Origin: Calditrichaceae bacterium
GTDB lineage: Bacteria; Calditrichota; Calditrichia; RBG-13-44-9; J075
NCBI GenBank assembly: GCA_013360445.1
Contig: JABWBP010000002.1
Coordinates: forward strand, 1 to 64,000
Direction: 5' to 3'
Length of the DNA stretch: 64,000 nt
Position 1 is the stretch's first letter. Every line of letters begins with the position of its first letter. A program made the translations under genes and the position numbers. This document shows, one piece after another, positions 1 through 8,732 of this stretch. The notes under the pieces are model-generated. The model worked only from the letters and a program-made list of their open reading frames with translations, was not told the origin of the DNA and made no database searches.

Positions 1-273
1 CCTGAAATTCCTCCTGATCTTCACAAAAATCAACACTGTTTTCTTTGCGTCTTAGCGTCTTTGCGGTTAAAAATACCTAAGGTTAACGGGAATGCGGCCT
101 TCCGGGGTTGGGTTTTCAAAAACAGTAAGTTCATACATGTTTCAGCACAACGTTGCATAAGAATCTCTGTGACCAACAGAATCCATGACAATCAGAAACC
201 CGCTATTACCAAAAAAGCTCGCTGTTGCAGGCGAGCTTTTTTGTTGGAGGTTCGTATCAAATTTTTTGCGCCG
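1..273. other. Gene-free left edge with dispersed repeat motif
   Basis: No credible gene is seen. Around positions 38-68 is a 'TTTGCGTCTTAGCGTCTTTG' stretch, a short motif that recurs in part at 31165-31185 and resembles the dispersed 'cgtctttgcggttaa' sequence common between genes in many bacteria. An 80-codon open frame at 61-303 has no family resemblance and runs through the terminator hairpin, so it was not called. Confidence 0.5.
211..242. terminator. Bidirectional rho-independent terminator
   Basis: A perfect 12-bp stem (AAAAAAGCTCGC / GCGAGCTTTTTT) encloses an 8-nt loop. The A-run and T-run make it work on either strand. It lies about 30 bp beyond the stop of the minus-strand gene ending at 274, and could also end a plus-strand gene entering from the left. 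Confidence 0.85.
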
Positions 274-666
274 TCAGCGCAAAAAGACCATTTTTTTGCT
301 TAAGCTGAGCGATCCGGTTTTCAATACATAGTAATATACGCCGCTGGCCGCCGGCTGGCCGGCTTCATTGGTTCCGTTCCACTCCACGGTGTGCGTTCCC
401 GGGGACCAGGCCCCCCTCGCCAGCGTTTTTACCGGCTTCCCGCTCGCATCGAAAACCTGCAAGCGGATTTCGCCGGTATGATCGGCGGGAATCGCGAATT
501 GTATGGCGGTGCGGGGGTTGAAGGGGTTGGGATAGTTCTGGCGCAGCTCGAAGCCGGAAATCACCGTTCCCTGCTCTACTTTCGCGAAAACTTCCTCGCT
601 GTACTCGAAATCCCCATGGTTTTTTTGTCCCCCCTTTCCGTTCCCTCCCGACTTGACGAAAGTCAT
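274..666 (-). CDS. Orphan T9SS C-terminal sorting domain, probable remnant
   Basis: This 130-residue frame is almost entirely a T9SS type A / FlgD-Ig-like C-terminal domain: FELRQNYPNPFNP near residue 40, then a beta-sandwich ending in SGVYYYVLK and KKMVFLR. T9SS cargo needs an N-terminal Sec signal peptide, and none is present; the first 35 residues are glycine- and charge-rich. An in-frame stop lies about 12 bases upstream of the ATG, so the frame cannot be extended. The likeliest reading is the surviving 3' end of a longer secreted protein whose 5' part was lost when the divergent hdr operon, 103 bp away, came to lie beside it. It is the only minus-strand gene called. Expression as a small cytoplasmic protein cannot be excluded. 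Confidence 0.55.
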   Translation of the reverse strand: MTFVKSGGNGKGGQKNHGDFEYSEEVFAKVEQGTVISGFELRQNYPNPFNPRTAIQFAIPADHTGEIRLQVFDASGKPVKTLARGAWSPGTHTVEWNGTNEAGQPAASGVYYYVLKTGSLSLSKKMVFLR

Positions 667-768
667 ATTAAAACCTGATCAAAGTCATTGTTTTGAACCT
701 CCGAAAAGGTGGAAGAACCACCGGGTACAGCTTGCAAACAAATTTCATCTTTTCCCCGAGAGGTTTTT

Positions 769-1395
769 ATGGAAACCTTCAAACGCACGATTAAATACGA
801 AGAGGAGCTGGATCCTCATTTCCGCGACGCGATCATGGCGCTGGAGGGGGGAGAACACCTTTCCCAGTGCATCCAGTGCGGCATGTGCTCCGCCACCTGC
901 CCGCTCTCCATTTATATGGACTACCCGCCCCGCCGGATTATCGCCATGACCCGCGCCGGATTCAAAAAAGAAGTTCTTTCCTCCAATACCATCTGGCTGT
1001 GCGCCTCCTGTTACGCCTGCACGGTACACTGCCCGCAGAATATTCACATCACCGACATTATGTACGCGCTGAAGCAGATGGCCATCCGGGAGAAGCGCTA
1101 TCCCCGGGGGTTTGCGGTGCCGGCGCTGGCGCAGTCGTTTTTCAAGATGGTTACCCGCAAGGGCCGCAGCTCGGAAATGCGCCTGGTGCTCTCGGTGTAC
1201 TTGAAAATTTCCCTCTTCAAACTGCTCTCTATGGCCCCCTTAGGGTGGAATTTGCTGACCCGCAAACGCCTTCCCCTCAAATCCGAATCCATCCGCAAGA
1301 GGGAAGAGTTGGCTCTCATTATGAAAGGGTTGGAAGCGAATTATTCTTCAGCCCACCCCGTGGGGAGAGTCTTTGGCTCGAAACACACGAAATAA
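769..1395 (+). CDS. hdrC: Heterodisulfide reductase subunit C-like iron-sulfur protein
   Basis: HdrC passes electrons between the FAD/Fe-S subunit HdrA and the catalytic subunit HdrB. The 208-residue product has two classic [4Fe-4S] motifs, CIQCGMCSATCP (about residues 34-45) and CASCYACTVHCP (about 78-89), with PPRRII between them as in HdrC proteins. The ATG at 769 is preferred because a GAGAGG Shine-Dalgarno stands at 758-763; a longer in-frame ATG at 709 has none. It opens the hdrC-hdrB-hdrA-mvhDGA series. Outside methanogens the disulfide partner of such complexes is unknown, so the physiological acceptor is open. Confidence 0.9.
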   Translation: METFKRTIKYEEELDPHFRDAIMALEGGEHLSQCIQCGMCSATCPLSIYMDYPPRRIIAMTRAGFKKEVLSSNTIWLCASCYACTVHCPQNIHITDIMYALKQMAIREKRYPRGFAVPALAQSFFKMVTRKGRSSEMRLVLSVYLKISLFKLLSMAPLGWNLLTRKRLPLKSESIRKREELALIMKGLEANYSSAHPVGRVFGSKHTK

Positions 1396-1402
1396 ACTAA
1401 AT

Positions 1403-1493
1403 GGAGTGCAAAGCTTCAGCTTTGCACTGCCCACGTGTATTCCGTTGTGCAAAACTGAAGTTTTGCTCCAAAGGAGCCACTTTGTGGCACTCC
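1403..1493. repeat. GGAGTGCAAA palindromic repeat, copy 1
   Basis: Between hdrC and hdrB lies a set of nested hairpins: GGAGTGCAAAGCTTCAGCTTTGCACT, GCAAAACTGAAGTTTTGC and GGAGCCACTTTGTGGC, closed by an ACTCC end that pairs with the starting GGAGT. Related copies occur at 25966-25991 and 42406-42486. It would fold strongly in the hdr mRNA. Confidence 0.75.
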
Positions 1494-1516
1494 GTTGAAG
1501 TCTTTGTGGAGGCACT

Positions 1517-2413
1517 ATGATGAAATATCTCTATTATCCCGGCTGCTCCTTGAAAGGGCAGGCTACCCCGTACGAAAAATCCCTCCTGGCCAGCTTCGAG
1601 AAGTTGGGGATCGTTTTAGAAGAGCTGCCGGACTGGAACTGCTGCGGCGCCACTACCTACATGGGGGTGGACAACAAGGCCGCCCTGGCCCTGGCCGCCC
1701 GCAACTTAGCGATTGCGGAAGATTTGGAGCAGGACGTCATCGCCCCGTGCAGCGCCTGCTACATGATCCTGAACAAAGCGCAGCACCAGGTGAACGAGTA
1801 CCCCGAAATGGGCAAAACCATCCGCGCGGCGCTGGCCAACGCCGGGCTGAAGCTGCACGGCAAGCGCATCCGGGTGCGCCATCCCTTAGAGGTGCTGGTG
1901 AACGACTTCGGGGTGCAGGAGATCAAAAAGCGGGTGAGCCGCCCGCTTTCGGGCCTGAAAATTTTCCCTTACTACGGCTGCCTGATCGTGCGCCCCAAAA
2001 CCAACGCCTTCGATGATCCCTGGTATCCCACTACCATGGACCGCCTGTTGGAAGCGCTGGGATGCAAACCGGTCGATCACGCCCTGAAAACCAAGTGCTG
2101 CGGCGGCTCCCTCACCGGCACCATCGAAGAGGTGGGCCTGCGGTTGGTGTACCATCTCCTGCACGAAGCGAAGAAAAAAGAGGTGAAGGCCATCGCCGCC
2201 CTCTGCCCGCTCTGCCAGTTCAACTTAGAAGCCTACCAGAAGAAGGTAGAGAAGCAGTACCGCGAAACCTTCCGCCTGCCGGTGCTTTATTTTACCCAGC
2301 TTTTGGGCTACGCCGTGGGGATCGAACCGGAAGATTTGGGGTTTTCGCAATTGATCGTTCCGGCAAATGAGGTGCTGAAAGGGGCTGAAGTGAAGGATGA
2401 GGAAGGTAAGTAA
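1517..2413 (+). CDS. hdrB: Heterodisulfide reductase subunit B-like, two CCG domains
   Basis: HdrB carries the non-cubane [4Fe-4S] clusters that reduce disulfides in Hdr complexes. Both cysteine-rich CCG domains are complete. The first has YYPGCS (about residue 10), WNCCG and APCSACY; the second has YYGC, KCCGG and LCPLCQ. The length of 298 residues is normal for HdrB. Two adjacent ATG codons (1517, 1520) follow a GGAGG at 1508-1512. All cluster ligands being present suggests an active disulfide-type site rather than a degenerate scaffold. Its true substrate here is not evident, since no coenzyme M or B genes are in the window. Confidence 0.92.
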   Translation: MMKYLYYPGCSLKGQATPYEKSLLASFEKLGIVLEELPDWNCCGATTYMGVDNKAALALAARNLAIAEDLEQDVIAPCSACYMILNKAQHQVNEYPEMGKTIRAALANAGLKLHGKRIRVRHPLEVLVNDFGVQEIKKRVSRPLSGLKIFPYYGCLIVRPKTNAFDDPWYPTTMDRLLEALGCKPVDHALKTKCCGGSLTGTIEEVGLRLVYHLLHEAKKKEVKAIAALCPLCQFNLEAYQKKVEKQYRETFRLPVLYFTQLLGYAVGIEPEDLGFSQLIVPANEVLKGAEVKDEEGK

Positions 2414-2485
2414 CACCGGCCAATCGAGGAGCTTTTTCCCTTGCAGTGACTTATAATAAGGAAAGAATAAAATTCAGGAGGAGCC

Positions 2486-3766
2486 ATGAAAACCCTTTCT
2501 TTCCTTTTGCTGTTTTTCATTAGCGTCTATCCATTTTTTAGCAAGGCGCAAAACTTTTGGGAACAAACCAGCGGGCCTACCGGCGGCGATGTGCGGGCGC
2601 TGGCGGTGGATATTAATGACGATTTATTCGCCGGAACCTGGGGAGACGGTCTTTTTCGTTCTTCCGATGAGGGAGAAAACTGGTTGCAAATCGGTTTCCA
2701 AGGCCAAAAAATCGCCTCGATCTCCTTCAATTCCCAGAATCATATTTTTGTGGGGACACAGGGGCTGGGAATATTCCGTTCCACGGATGACGGATTGGTC
2801 TGGGATCAGATTAATAATGGCCTTCCTGGCGACGTGATTCAAGATAAAATCTATGCGATTTTGATCAAACCGGCCAACCAGTATATTTTCCTGGCCACAA
2901 ACAGGGGAGGGTATTGTTCTACCGATAATGGCGATTCCTGGACTTACGTAGGTCCTCCTCCTCCCGGCAGGGCAACCTCGCTCGCCATAAATTCCCAGGA
3001 GTATATTTATATCGGTTTTGATCATGGGGGATTTGTAGGACCGCAGTGGGGAATTCATGTTTCGGCTGACAACGGAAACAACTGGGATTTCCTGGGATTA
3101 TTCTTATCTCAGATTTTTTCCATTGCAATCAACTCCCAGGACCATATTTTTACCGGCGAAGCCTTCGGCGTCCATCGCTCGACAGACCTGGGAAGCAACT
3201 GGGCGCCAATCAATAATGGGCTTACCCCTCCCTATATCACGACTATTATAACAAGTTCGGAAGATCACCTCTTTGCCGGCACCCTGGGTGGAGGGGTTCA
3301 CAGGTCGGTAGATAATGGGGATAATTGGGTTCAGGTGAATTCCGGTTTAACCTATTCCGCGGCCTATTCCCTGGCCATTAATTCCCAGGGATATATTTTT
3401 GCCGGAACCAATGGCGGCGGGGTATTTCGCAGCGTTAACCCCATCGTTTCGATTGATCAAACCACTCACTCCCATCTACCAGATTTCTTTTTGGCGCAGA
3501 ATTATCCCAACCCCTTTAATCCTGTCACCACCATTCAATTCGGCTTACAGGAAAAAAGCAAAGTGCAGATAACAATTTACAACATTGCCGGGGAGCATGT
3601 GGCTACGCTGGTTGAAGGTGAATATCCCCCCGGCTATCACCAGATCGCATTTGACGCTTCTCGACTGGCCAGCGGCATGTACCTTTATCGAATGTGGGCG
3701 AAGCCCTCCCTTGCGGGAAAAATCGGGGAATTCGTGCAAACCCGGCGGATGCTGCTGCTCAAATAG
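2486..3766 (+). CDS. Secreted T9SS beta-propeller protein (BNR repeats), short paralogue
   Basis: The 426-residue product starts with a clear Sec signal peptide (hydrophobic residues 4-18, cleavage near SKAQ) and ends with a T9SS-type domain (FFLAQNYPNPFNP; final GEFVQTRRMLLLK). Between them are about seven blades of the 'HIFAGT..GGVFRSTDNGDSW' type, as in BNR/sialidase or Ycf48-like propellers. AGGAGGAG precedes the ATG. It is a clear paralogue of the gene at 6600-8732: the first 20 mature residues and the last blades match, so it looks like that gene with the middle blades missing. It sits between hdrB and hdrA, an odd place for a surface protein. Its ligand is unknown. Confidence 0.88.
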   Translation: MKTLSFLLLFFISVYPFFSKAQNFWEQTSGPTGGDVRALAVDINDDLFAGTWGDGLFRSSDEGENWLQIGFQGQKIASISFNSQNHIFVGTQGLGIFRSTDDGLVWDQINNGLPGDVIQDKIYAILIKPANQYIFLATNRGGYCSTDNGDSWTYVGPPPPGRATSLAINSQEYIYIGFDHGGFVGPQWGIHVSADNGNNWDFLGLFLSQIFSIAINSQDHIFTGEAFGVHRSTDLGSNWAPINNGLTPPYITTIITSSEDHLFAGTLGGGVHRSVDNGDNWVQVNSGLTYSAAYSLAINSQGYIFAGTNGGGVFRSVNPIVSIDQTTHSHLPDFFLAQNYPNPFNPVTTIQFGLQEKSKVQITIYNIAGEHVATLVEGEYPPGYHQIAFDASRLASGMYLYRMWAKPSLAGKIGEFVQTRRMLLLK

Positions 3767-3784
3767 GATCATACTGATCCTTTT
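3765..3784 (+). terminator. Possible weak rho-independent terminator
   Basis: A 7-bp stem, AGGATCA / TGATCCT, with a TAC loop runs into a short T-run directly after the stop of the secreted propeller gene. It could separate that gene from hdrA, but the stem is short. Confidence 0.45.
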
Positions 3785-3803
3785 AGTAATGCAGATGGCA
3801 GAA

Positions 3804-3850
3804 TAGTGAATTCAAAATAGAGAATAGAGAATAGTGAATAGAGAATGATG
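3804..3850. repeat. AT-rich GAATAGAGAAT simple repeat
   Basis: Degenerate direct repeats of GAATAGAGAATAGTGAATAG fill the space before hdrA and supply two upstream ATG codons that are not the preferred start. Related stretches follow hdrA and lie inside hypF. Confidence 0.6.
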
Positions 3851-3877
3851 AATGAGGAAAGTTCCCGAGGAGCAACC

Positions 3878-5884
3878 ATGGGTTCCAATGGCAAAAAAGA
3901 AGTGAAAATCGGCGTGTATGTCTGCCACTGCGGCACCAATATCGGCGGCAAGGTAAACGTGGCCGAGGTGACCGCCTACGCGCAAACCCTGCCGGGGGTG
4001 GCGGTTGCGCGGGAATATAAATACATGTGCGCCGACCCCGGTCAGACCCTGATCAAAGAAGACATCAAAAATTTAGGCATCAACCGGGTGGTTGTCGCCT
4101 CCTGCTCGCCGCATCTGCATGAGCACACCTTCCGCAAAGCCACTTCCGAAGGCGGCGAGAATCCCTTCCTGTTCCACATGGCGAATATTCGCGAACACGT
4201 ATCCTGGGTGACCGGGGATTCCGCCGAAGCGACTGCGAAAGCGAAAGCGATGGTGCGTGCGGCGGTTCATCGGGTGAAATTTCATAAGCAATTAGAGACG
4301 AAGCGCGAGAAGGTTCATGCAGACGTGCTGGTGGTAGGAGGCGGCATCTCCGGTATTACCGCGGCGCTGGTTATGGCCGAGGCCGGCAAGCGCGTCTATC
4401 TGGTGGAAAAAGAACCCACCATCGGCGGGCACATGGCCAAGTTCGATAAAACCTTTCCTACCCTCGACTGCGCCTCCTGCATTCTGACCCCGAAAATGAA
4501 CGCGGTGAAGGAGCATCCCAACATCACCCTGATGACTTACGCGGAGGCGGCGGAAGTGGAAGGCTACGTGGGCAATTTCAAGGTGAAGGTGAAGAAAAAA
4601 CCGCGCTACGTGATCGAGGAGGAGTGCATCGGCTGCTACGCCTGCGTGGAGCAGTGCGTGTTCAAAACCGCCAAATTTCCCTCCGAATTCGACGAGGGGG
4701 TGGGGATGCGCAAGCCGGTGTACATCCCCTTCCCCCAGGCCATTCCCCTGAAAGCGATCATCGACCCGGAAACCTGCATCGAGTTCAAGACCCACAAGTG
4801 CAAAAAAAGCTGCGTGACCGCCTGCGCGGAAGTGGCCGGGCGCAAGGCGATCGATTTCAACCAGAAAGAGGAGCTGGTGGAGATGGAAGTGGGCGCGGTG
4901 GTGCTGGCCACCGGGTTCAAAACCTTCGACGCGATGCGCATGCCGGAATACGGGCACGGCAAGTATCCTAACGTCTATACCTCGTTAGAAGTGGAGCGGC
5001 TGGTGAACGCCTCCGGGCCGACCGGCGGGGAGATCGTGCTGCGCAGCGGGAAGAAGCCGAAGAGCGTGGGCATCATCCACTGCGTCGGCTCCCGGGATAA
5101 GAATTATCACCGCTGGTGCTCCAAAGTCTGCTGCATGTACTCCCTGAAATTGGCGCACCTGCTGAAGGAGCGCACCGGGGCGGAGGTGTACAATTTCTAC
5201 ATCGACATGCGCACCCCCGGCAAGGGCTACGAGGAGTTTTACGATAAGCTGTTGGAAGAAGGGGTGCATTTCATCCGCGGCAAAGTGGCGGAGGTGACCG
5301 ACTGGGCGGTCACCGACGCGGAAGCGGGCAAGTTGGTGCTGCGGGTGGAGGATACTTTAGTCGGGGTGGTGCGCAGAATCCCGGTGGACATGGTGGTGCT
5401 CTCCATCGGCCTGGAGCCGCAGAGCGACGCCGACCAGGTGCGGCGTTTGTTCAACATCTCCTGCTCCAAAGAGGGCTGGTTCCAGGAGCGCCATCCCAAG
5501 TTAGCCCCGGTTTCCACCTACACCGAGGGGATTTTCATCGCCGGGGCCTGCCAGGGGCCGAAAGACATTCCCGAAAGCGTGGCCCAGGCGCAGGGCGCGG
5601 CGGCGGAGGCGCTGGCGCTGATCGACAAAGGTTTCATCGAAATGGAGCCGAACGTGGCGATGGTAAACGACGAGATTTGCTCCGGCTGCCACGTGTGCGT
5701 CTCCCTGTGCCCCTACTCGGCGATTTCTTTCGATCCCGTGAAAGAGACCGCGCACATCAACGAAGCGCTGTGCAAGGGTTGCGGAACCTGCGTGGGCGCC
5801 TGCCCCTCTAAAGCCATCAGCCAGCAGCTTTTCGAGGACGAGCAGATTTTTGCGGAAATCGAAGGGTTGATGATTGAAAATTGA
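3878..5884 (+). CDS. hdrA: Heterodisulfide reductase subunit A-like flavoprotein
   Basis: HdrA is the flavin-containing bifurcating hub of Hdr complexes; it accepts electrons from MvhD and splits them between ferredoxin and HdrCB. The 668-residue product has an N-terminal VCHCGTNI region, the Rossmann motif GGGISGITAALVMAEAG, the TLDCASC segment, an inserted ferredoxin motif ECIGCYACVEQC, and a C-terminal two-cluster ferredoxin (CSGCHVCVSLCP, CKGCGTCVGACP). The ATG at 3878 is chosen for the GAGGAG at 3867-3872; in-frame ATGs at 3845 and 3848 lie in repeat DNA. The last residues (LMIEN) are encoded by the start of the repeat that follows. FAD and cluster content are inferred from these motifs. 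Confidence 0.95.
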   Translation: MGSNGKKEVKIGVYVCHCGTNIGGKVNVAEVTAYAQTLPGVAVAREYKYMCADPGQTLIKEDIKNLGINRVVVASCSPHLHEHTFRKATSEGGENPFLFHMANIREHVSWVTGDSAEATAKAKAMVRAAVHRVKFHKQLETKREKVHADVLVVGGGISGITAALVMAEAGKRVYLVEKEPTIGGHMAKFDKTFPTLDCASCILTPKMNAVKEHPNITLMTYAEAAEVEGYVGNFKVKVKKKPRYVIEEECIGCYACVEQCVFKTAKFPSEFDEGVGMRKPVYIPFPQAIPLKAIIDPETCIEFKTHKCKKSCVTACAEVAGRKAIDFNQKEELVEMEVGAVVLATGFKTFDAMRMPEYGHGKYPNVYTSLEVERLVNASGPTGGEIVLRSGKKPKSVGIIHCVGSRDKNYHRWCSKVCCMYSLKLAHLLKERTGAEVYNFYIDMRTPGKGYEEFYDKLLEEGVHFIRGKVAEVTDWAVTDAEAGKLVLRVEDTLVGVVRRIPVDMVVLSIGLEPQSDADQVRRLFNISCSKEGWFQERHPKLAPVSTYTEGIFIAGACQGPKDIPESVAQAQGAAAEALALIDKGFIEMEPNVAMVNDEICSGCHVCVSLCPYSAISFDPVKETAHINEALCKGCGTCVGACPSKAISQQLFEDEQIFAEIEGLMIEN

Positions 5885-5945
5885 AGATCGATGATTGAAA
5901 ATTTACGATTGGCGAGTTGCGAATTACGATTTACGAAATTGGAGA
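5880..5945. repeat. GATTGAAAATT/ACGATTT simple repeat
   Basis: Degenerate repeats of 'gattgaaaat' and 'gaattacgattt' begin inside the last codons of hdrA. They belong to the same loose AT-rich class as 3804-3850 and 47362-47449. Confidence 0.5.
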
Positions 5946-5950
5946 CTGAC

Positions 5951-6000
5951 TTCAGGCACTTTAGTTCACTTTAGTTCACTTTAGCTCACTTTAGCTCACT
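5951..6000. repeat. Tandem 10-mer TTAG(T/C)TCACT
   Basis: Four consecutive 10-bp units (TTAGTTCACT twice, TTAGCTCACT twice) follow one diverged unit, just ahead of the mvhD Shine-Dalgarno. The same 10-mer in inverted arms is found at 13621-13724. Confidence 0.8.
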
Positions 6001-6018
6001 TCCCTTCGGGAGGATTGC

Positions 6019-6519
6019 ATGGAAAATACATTCGAACCGAAAATTTGCGGGATTTTCTGCAACTGGTGCACCTACATGGCCGCGGATTTGGCGGGGGTGT
6101 CGCGGATGCACTACGCCGCCAACCTGCGCATTGCCCGGGTAATGTGCTCCGGGCGGGTGCATCCCGAATTCGTGCTCTGGGCCTTCAAGAACGGGGCTGA
6201 CGGGGTGCTGATCGGCGGCTGCCATCCCGGCGACTGCCACTACATCGAGGGCAACTACAAGGCGCTGCGCCGCTACCTGCTGCTCAAACGCGTGTTGAAA
6301 CAGTTCGGCATCGACGAGCGGCGGCTGCGCTTAGAATGGATTTCCGGCTCCGAGGCCGACCGGCTGAAGAAGGTGGTCAACGAGTTTACCGAGGAGCTGC
6401 GGGCGTTAGGGCCGCTGGGCTTGAAAGACAAACTGCCGGACGTTGTCGCGGGAGAGGATTCCCACAAGCTGCCGGAAACAAGCCCATTGGAAGAAGAAAC
6501 CTCTTTTCGGATCGGTTAA
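6019..6519 (+). CDS. mvhD: Hydrogenase iron-sulfur subunit MvhD/FlpD type
   Basis: MvhD is the [2Fe-2S] protein that links the MvhAG hydrogenase to HdrA. The 166-residue product has the family pattern: CGIFCNWCTYMAADLAG near the N-terminus, RVMCSGRV, and GGCHPGDCHYIEGN. The ATG follows GGGAGG (6009-6014) with good spacing. Its place between hdrA and the mvhG/mvhA genes fits its bridging role. The C-terminal 25 residues are acidic and serine-rich and do not look conserved. Confidence 0.93.
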   Translation: MENTFEPKICGIFCNWCTYMAADLAGVSRMHYAANLRIARVMCSGRVHPEFVLWAFKNGADGVLIGGCHPGDCHYIEGNYKALRRYLLLKRVLKQFGIDERRLRLEWISGSEADRLKKVVNEFTEELRALGPLGLKDKLPDVVAGEDSHKLPETSPLEEETSFRIG

Positions 6520-6599
6520 ATGCGAGGGATATGGTTGAGGAGCGAGGAGCCTTTTCCGGCAAGCGGCATGCAAGAAGAAATACAATTCAGAAGGAAGCC

Positions 6600-8732
6600 A
6601 TGAGAAATCGTTTTTTTCTGATCATATTCCTGGTGGGGATTTGCTCCTGTTTTAGTAACGCGCAAAACTTTTGGGAGCAAACCGGGGGGCCTACCGGGGG
6701 CGACGTGCGGGCGCTGGCGGTAAACCTTGACGGAGACATTTATGCCGGAACCTGGGGAGCGGGAATATTCCGCTCTCGCGATAATGGGGACTCCTGGGTT
6801 CAGGTAAATCAAGGGTTAACAAACTTCTATATCAATGACTTTGCCATCCACCCCGGCGGAATGATTTTCGCCGGGGCATATAACGCCGGAGGGGTGTTCT
6901 TCTCGACCAATAATGGAAATTTCTGGCATCATACCTTGCCCGGCATCTCAATATTATCTCTAACCACTAATGCCAGCGGAGATGTTTTTGCGGGCACCAA
7001 CGGGGCCGTGAACAATGGAATCGGATTATATCGTTCAACGGATGCCGGGCAAAATTGGCTGCCATTAACCAATGGCTTACCGGGTTTCATATCCGTCTTA
7101 TCCTTCGCAATTCAGGTTTCCGGGGAAATTTATTTAGGCTCCAATGATGGGATTTATCGCTCTTTCGACAACGGGAACAACTGGATGCAGGTAGGATTGG
7201 CAGGTTATTGGGTGAGTGCGTTAGCGATTCATCCCAATGGCGATATTTTTGCCGGCACCGGCACCGGCACCGGCACCGGCACCGGTATTTATCGTTCCAA
7301 TGATAACGGCAATACCTGGCTGGGGCTGACCGGTGGAGCGGTCGAGAGCATTTCCATTAATTCCGCCGGGCATCTGTTTGCCGGAAGCGCTTTTGGAGGG
7401 GTTTTGCGTTCCCTCGATAATGGAAATAGTTGGGTATCGGTAAATAACGGGCTTTATAATAGAGAAATTTGGGCAACGGCGATCAATTTTGACGACCACA
7501 TTTTTGCGGGAACGTTTGGAGGGGGAGTGTTTCACTCCGTGAACAATGGTGATAGCTGGGCACAAACCAATACCGGTTTCATCAATACAGATATTTATGC
7601 CTTAGCAGTTAGATCAGATAATACCCTTTTTGCCGGAACCCGGGGAAACGGCCTGTTCAGTTCTACCGATCAAGGAGAGAATTGGTCGCAGAGTGGTTTC
7701 CAGGGTCAGCGCATCCAAGCGATCGCTATCAGTTCCATGAATCACATTTTTGTAGGGGAGCAGGGGATGTTCCGCTCTACTGATAACGGATTGACCTGGA
7801 TGCAGATCAACAATGGCCTGCCCCCCGGAGTCGGGATTTATGCAATTTTAATCAAACCTGGCAACAATTATATTTTCCTTGCCACTAACCTGGGAGGGTA
7901 TCGCTCCACCGATAATGGCGATTTATGGTCTTACATTGGCCCTCCTCCCCAGGGGAAAGCGACTGCATTGGCGATGAATTCCCACGGGCATATTTATATC
8001 GGCTTCGATCACAGCGGGTTTGTAGCGCCTCCCTGGGGCGTTCATGTTTCGACCGATGATGGAAACAGCTGGACCTACCTGGGATTATTCTTTTATCAAA
8101 TTTCTACCCTGGCGGTCAATTCCCAGGATCATATTTTTGCCGGCACCTTCTTCAGTGGAATTTATCGTTCCACGGATTATGGAAATAGCTGGGGAACCAT
8201 TAATAACGGGCTAAATCACTCCCGAATAACGAGCATAGCCATTAATCCTTCCGATCATTTGTTTGCTGGTACCTGGTTTGGAGGAGTGTACCGCTCCGAA
8301 GATAATGGTAATAGCTGGAACCAGGTTAACTCCGGGTTACCTTATGCTACGGTTTTCTCCCTGGCCATTAATTATGAGGGGTATATTTTCGCCGGAACCT
8401 TAGATGGCGGGGTTTTTCGCAGCGTTAATCCGATTACTTCAATTGATAATATAACTGAGCCTATTCCTTTGGAGTTTTTCCTGGAACAAAATTACCCCAA
8501 TCCCTTCAATCCTCAAACGACTATTGAGTTTTATTCTCCCCGAAAAGAAAAGATTATCATTGAAATTTTCAATATTCTCGGGATAAAGGTGGAAACCCTC
8601 TATGAAGGAGAAGCCACCCCCGGAAAGCATCGCTTGATTTTTGATGCTTCCGGTCTTCCCTCGGGGATCTATATGTACCGTTTAAAGACCCCAAGGAATT
8701 CTTTAACTAAAAAAATGGTGCTGTTGCGATGA
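6600..8732 (+). CDS. Secreted T9SS beta-propeller protein (BNR repeats), long paralogue
   Basis: This 710-residue protein has a signal peptide (hydrophobic residues 5-16, cleavage near SNAQ), about fourteen blades with FAGT..GG.FRS and STDNGNSW motifs, and a T9SS-type C-terminal domain (FLEQNYPNPFNP; final KKMVLLR). GGAAG precedes the ATG at 6600; the frame is open further upstream but that part overlaps mvhD and reads as a shadow. It is the long form of the gene at 2486, with near-identical DNA over the mature N-terminus. A GGCACC microsatellite lengthens one blade loop. It interrupts the hydrogenase operon between mvhD and mvhG. The function is probably surface binding, but unproven. Confidence 0.88.
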   Translation: MRNRFFLIIFLVGICSCFSNAQNFWEQTGGPTGGDVRALAVNLDGDIYAGTWGAGIFRSRDNGDSWVQVNQGLTNFYINDFAIHPGGMIFAGAYNAGGVFFSTNNGNFWHHTLPGISILSLTTNASGDVFAGTNGAVNNGIGLYRSTDAGQNWLPLTNGLPGFISVLSFAIQVSGEIYLGSNDGIYRSFDNGNNWMQVGLAGYWVSALAIHPNGDIFAGTGTGTGTGTGIYRSNDNGNTWLGLTGGAVESISINSAGHLFAGSAFGGVLRSLDNGNSWVSVNNGLYNREIWATAINFDDHIFAGTFGGGVFHSVNNGDSWAQTNTGFINTDIYALAVRSDNTLFAGTRGNGLFSSTDQGENWSQSGFQGQRIQAIAISSMNHIFVGEQGMFRSTDNGLTWMQINNGLPPGVGIYAILIKPGNNYIFLATNLGGYRSTDNGDLWSYIGPPPQGKATALAMNSHGHIYIGFDHSGFVAPPWGVHVSTDDGNSWTYLGLFFYQISTLAVNSQDHIFAGTFFSGIYRSTDYGNSWGTINNGLNHSRITSIAINPSDHLFAGTWFGGVYRSEDNGNSWNQVNSGLPYATVFSLAINYEGYIFAGTLDGGVFRSVNPITSIDNITEPIPLEFFLEQNYPNPFNPQTTIEFYSPRKEKIIIEIFNILGIKVETLYEGEATPGKHRLIFDASGLPSGIYMYRLKTPRNSLTKKMVLLR
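7254..7283. repeat. GGCACC hexanucleotide microsatellite (five units)
   Basis: Five perfect GGCACC units encode Gly-Thr five times in a propeller blade loop. Other blades have only one or two such residues. Because the unit is six bases, slippage changes loop length without a frameshift. Confidence 0.9.

Noticed and set aside
61-303. 80-codon plus-strand frame at the left edge
   Set aside because: It runs through the terminator hairpin and dispersed repeat motif and resembles no protein family.
4292-4957. 221-codon minus-strand frame opposite hdrA
   Set aside because: Histidine- and glycine-rich antisense shadow of a GC-rich gene whose own frame is certain.
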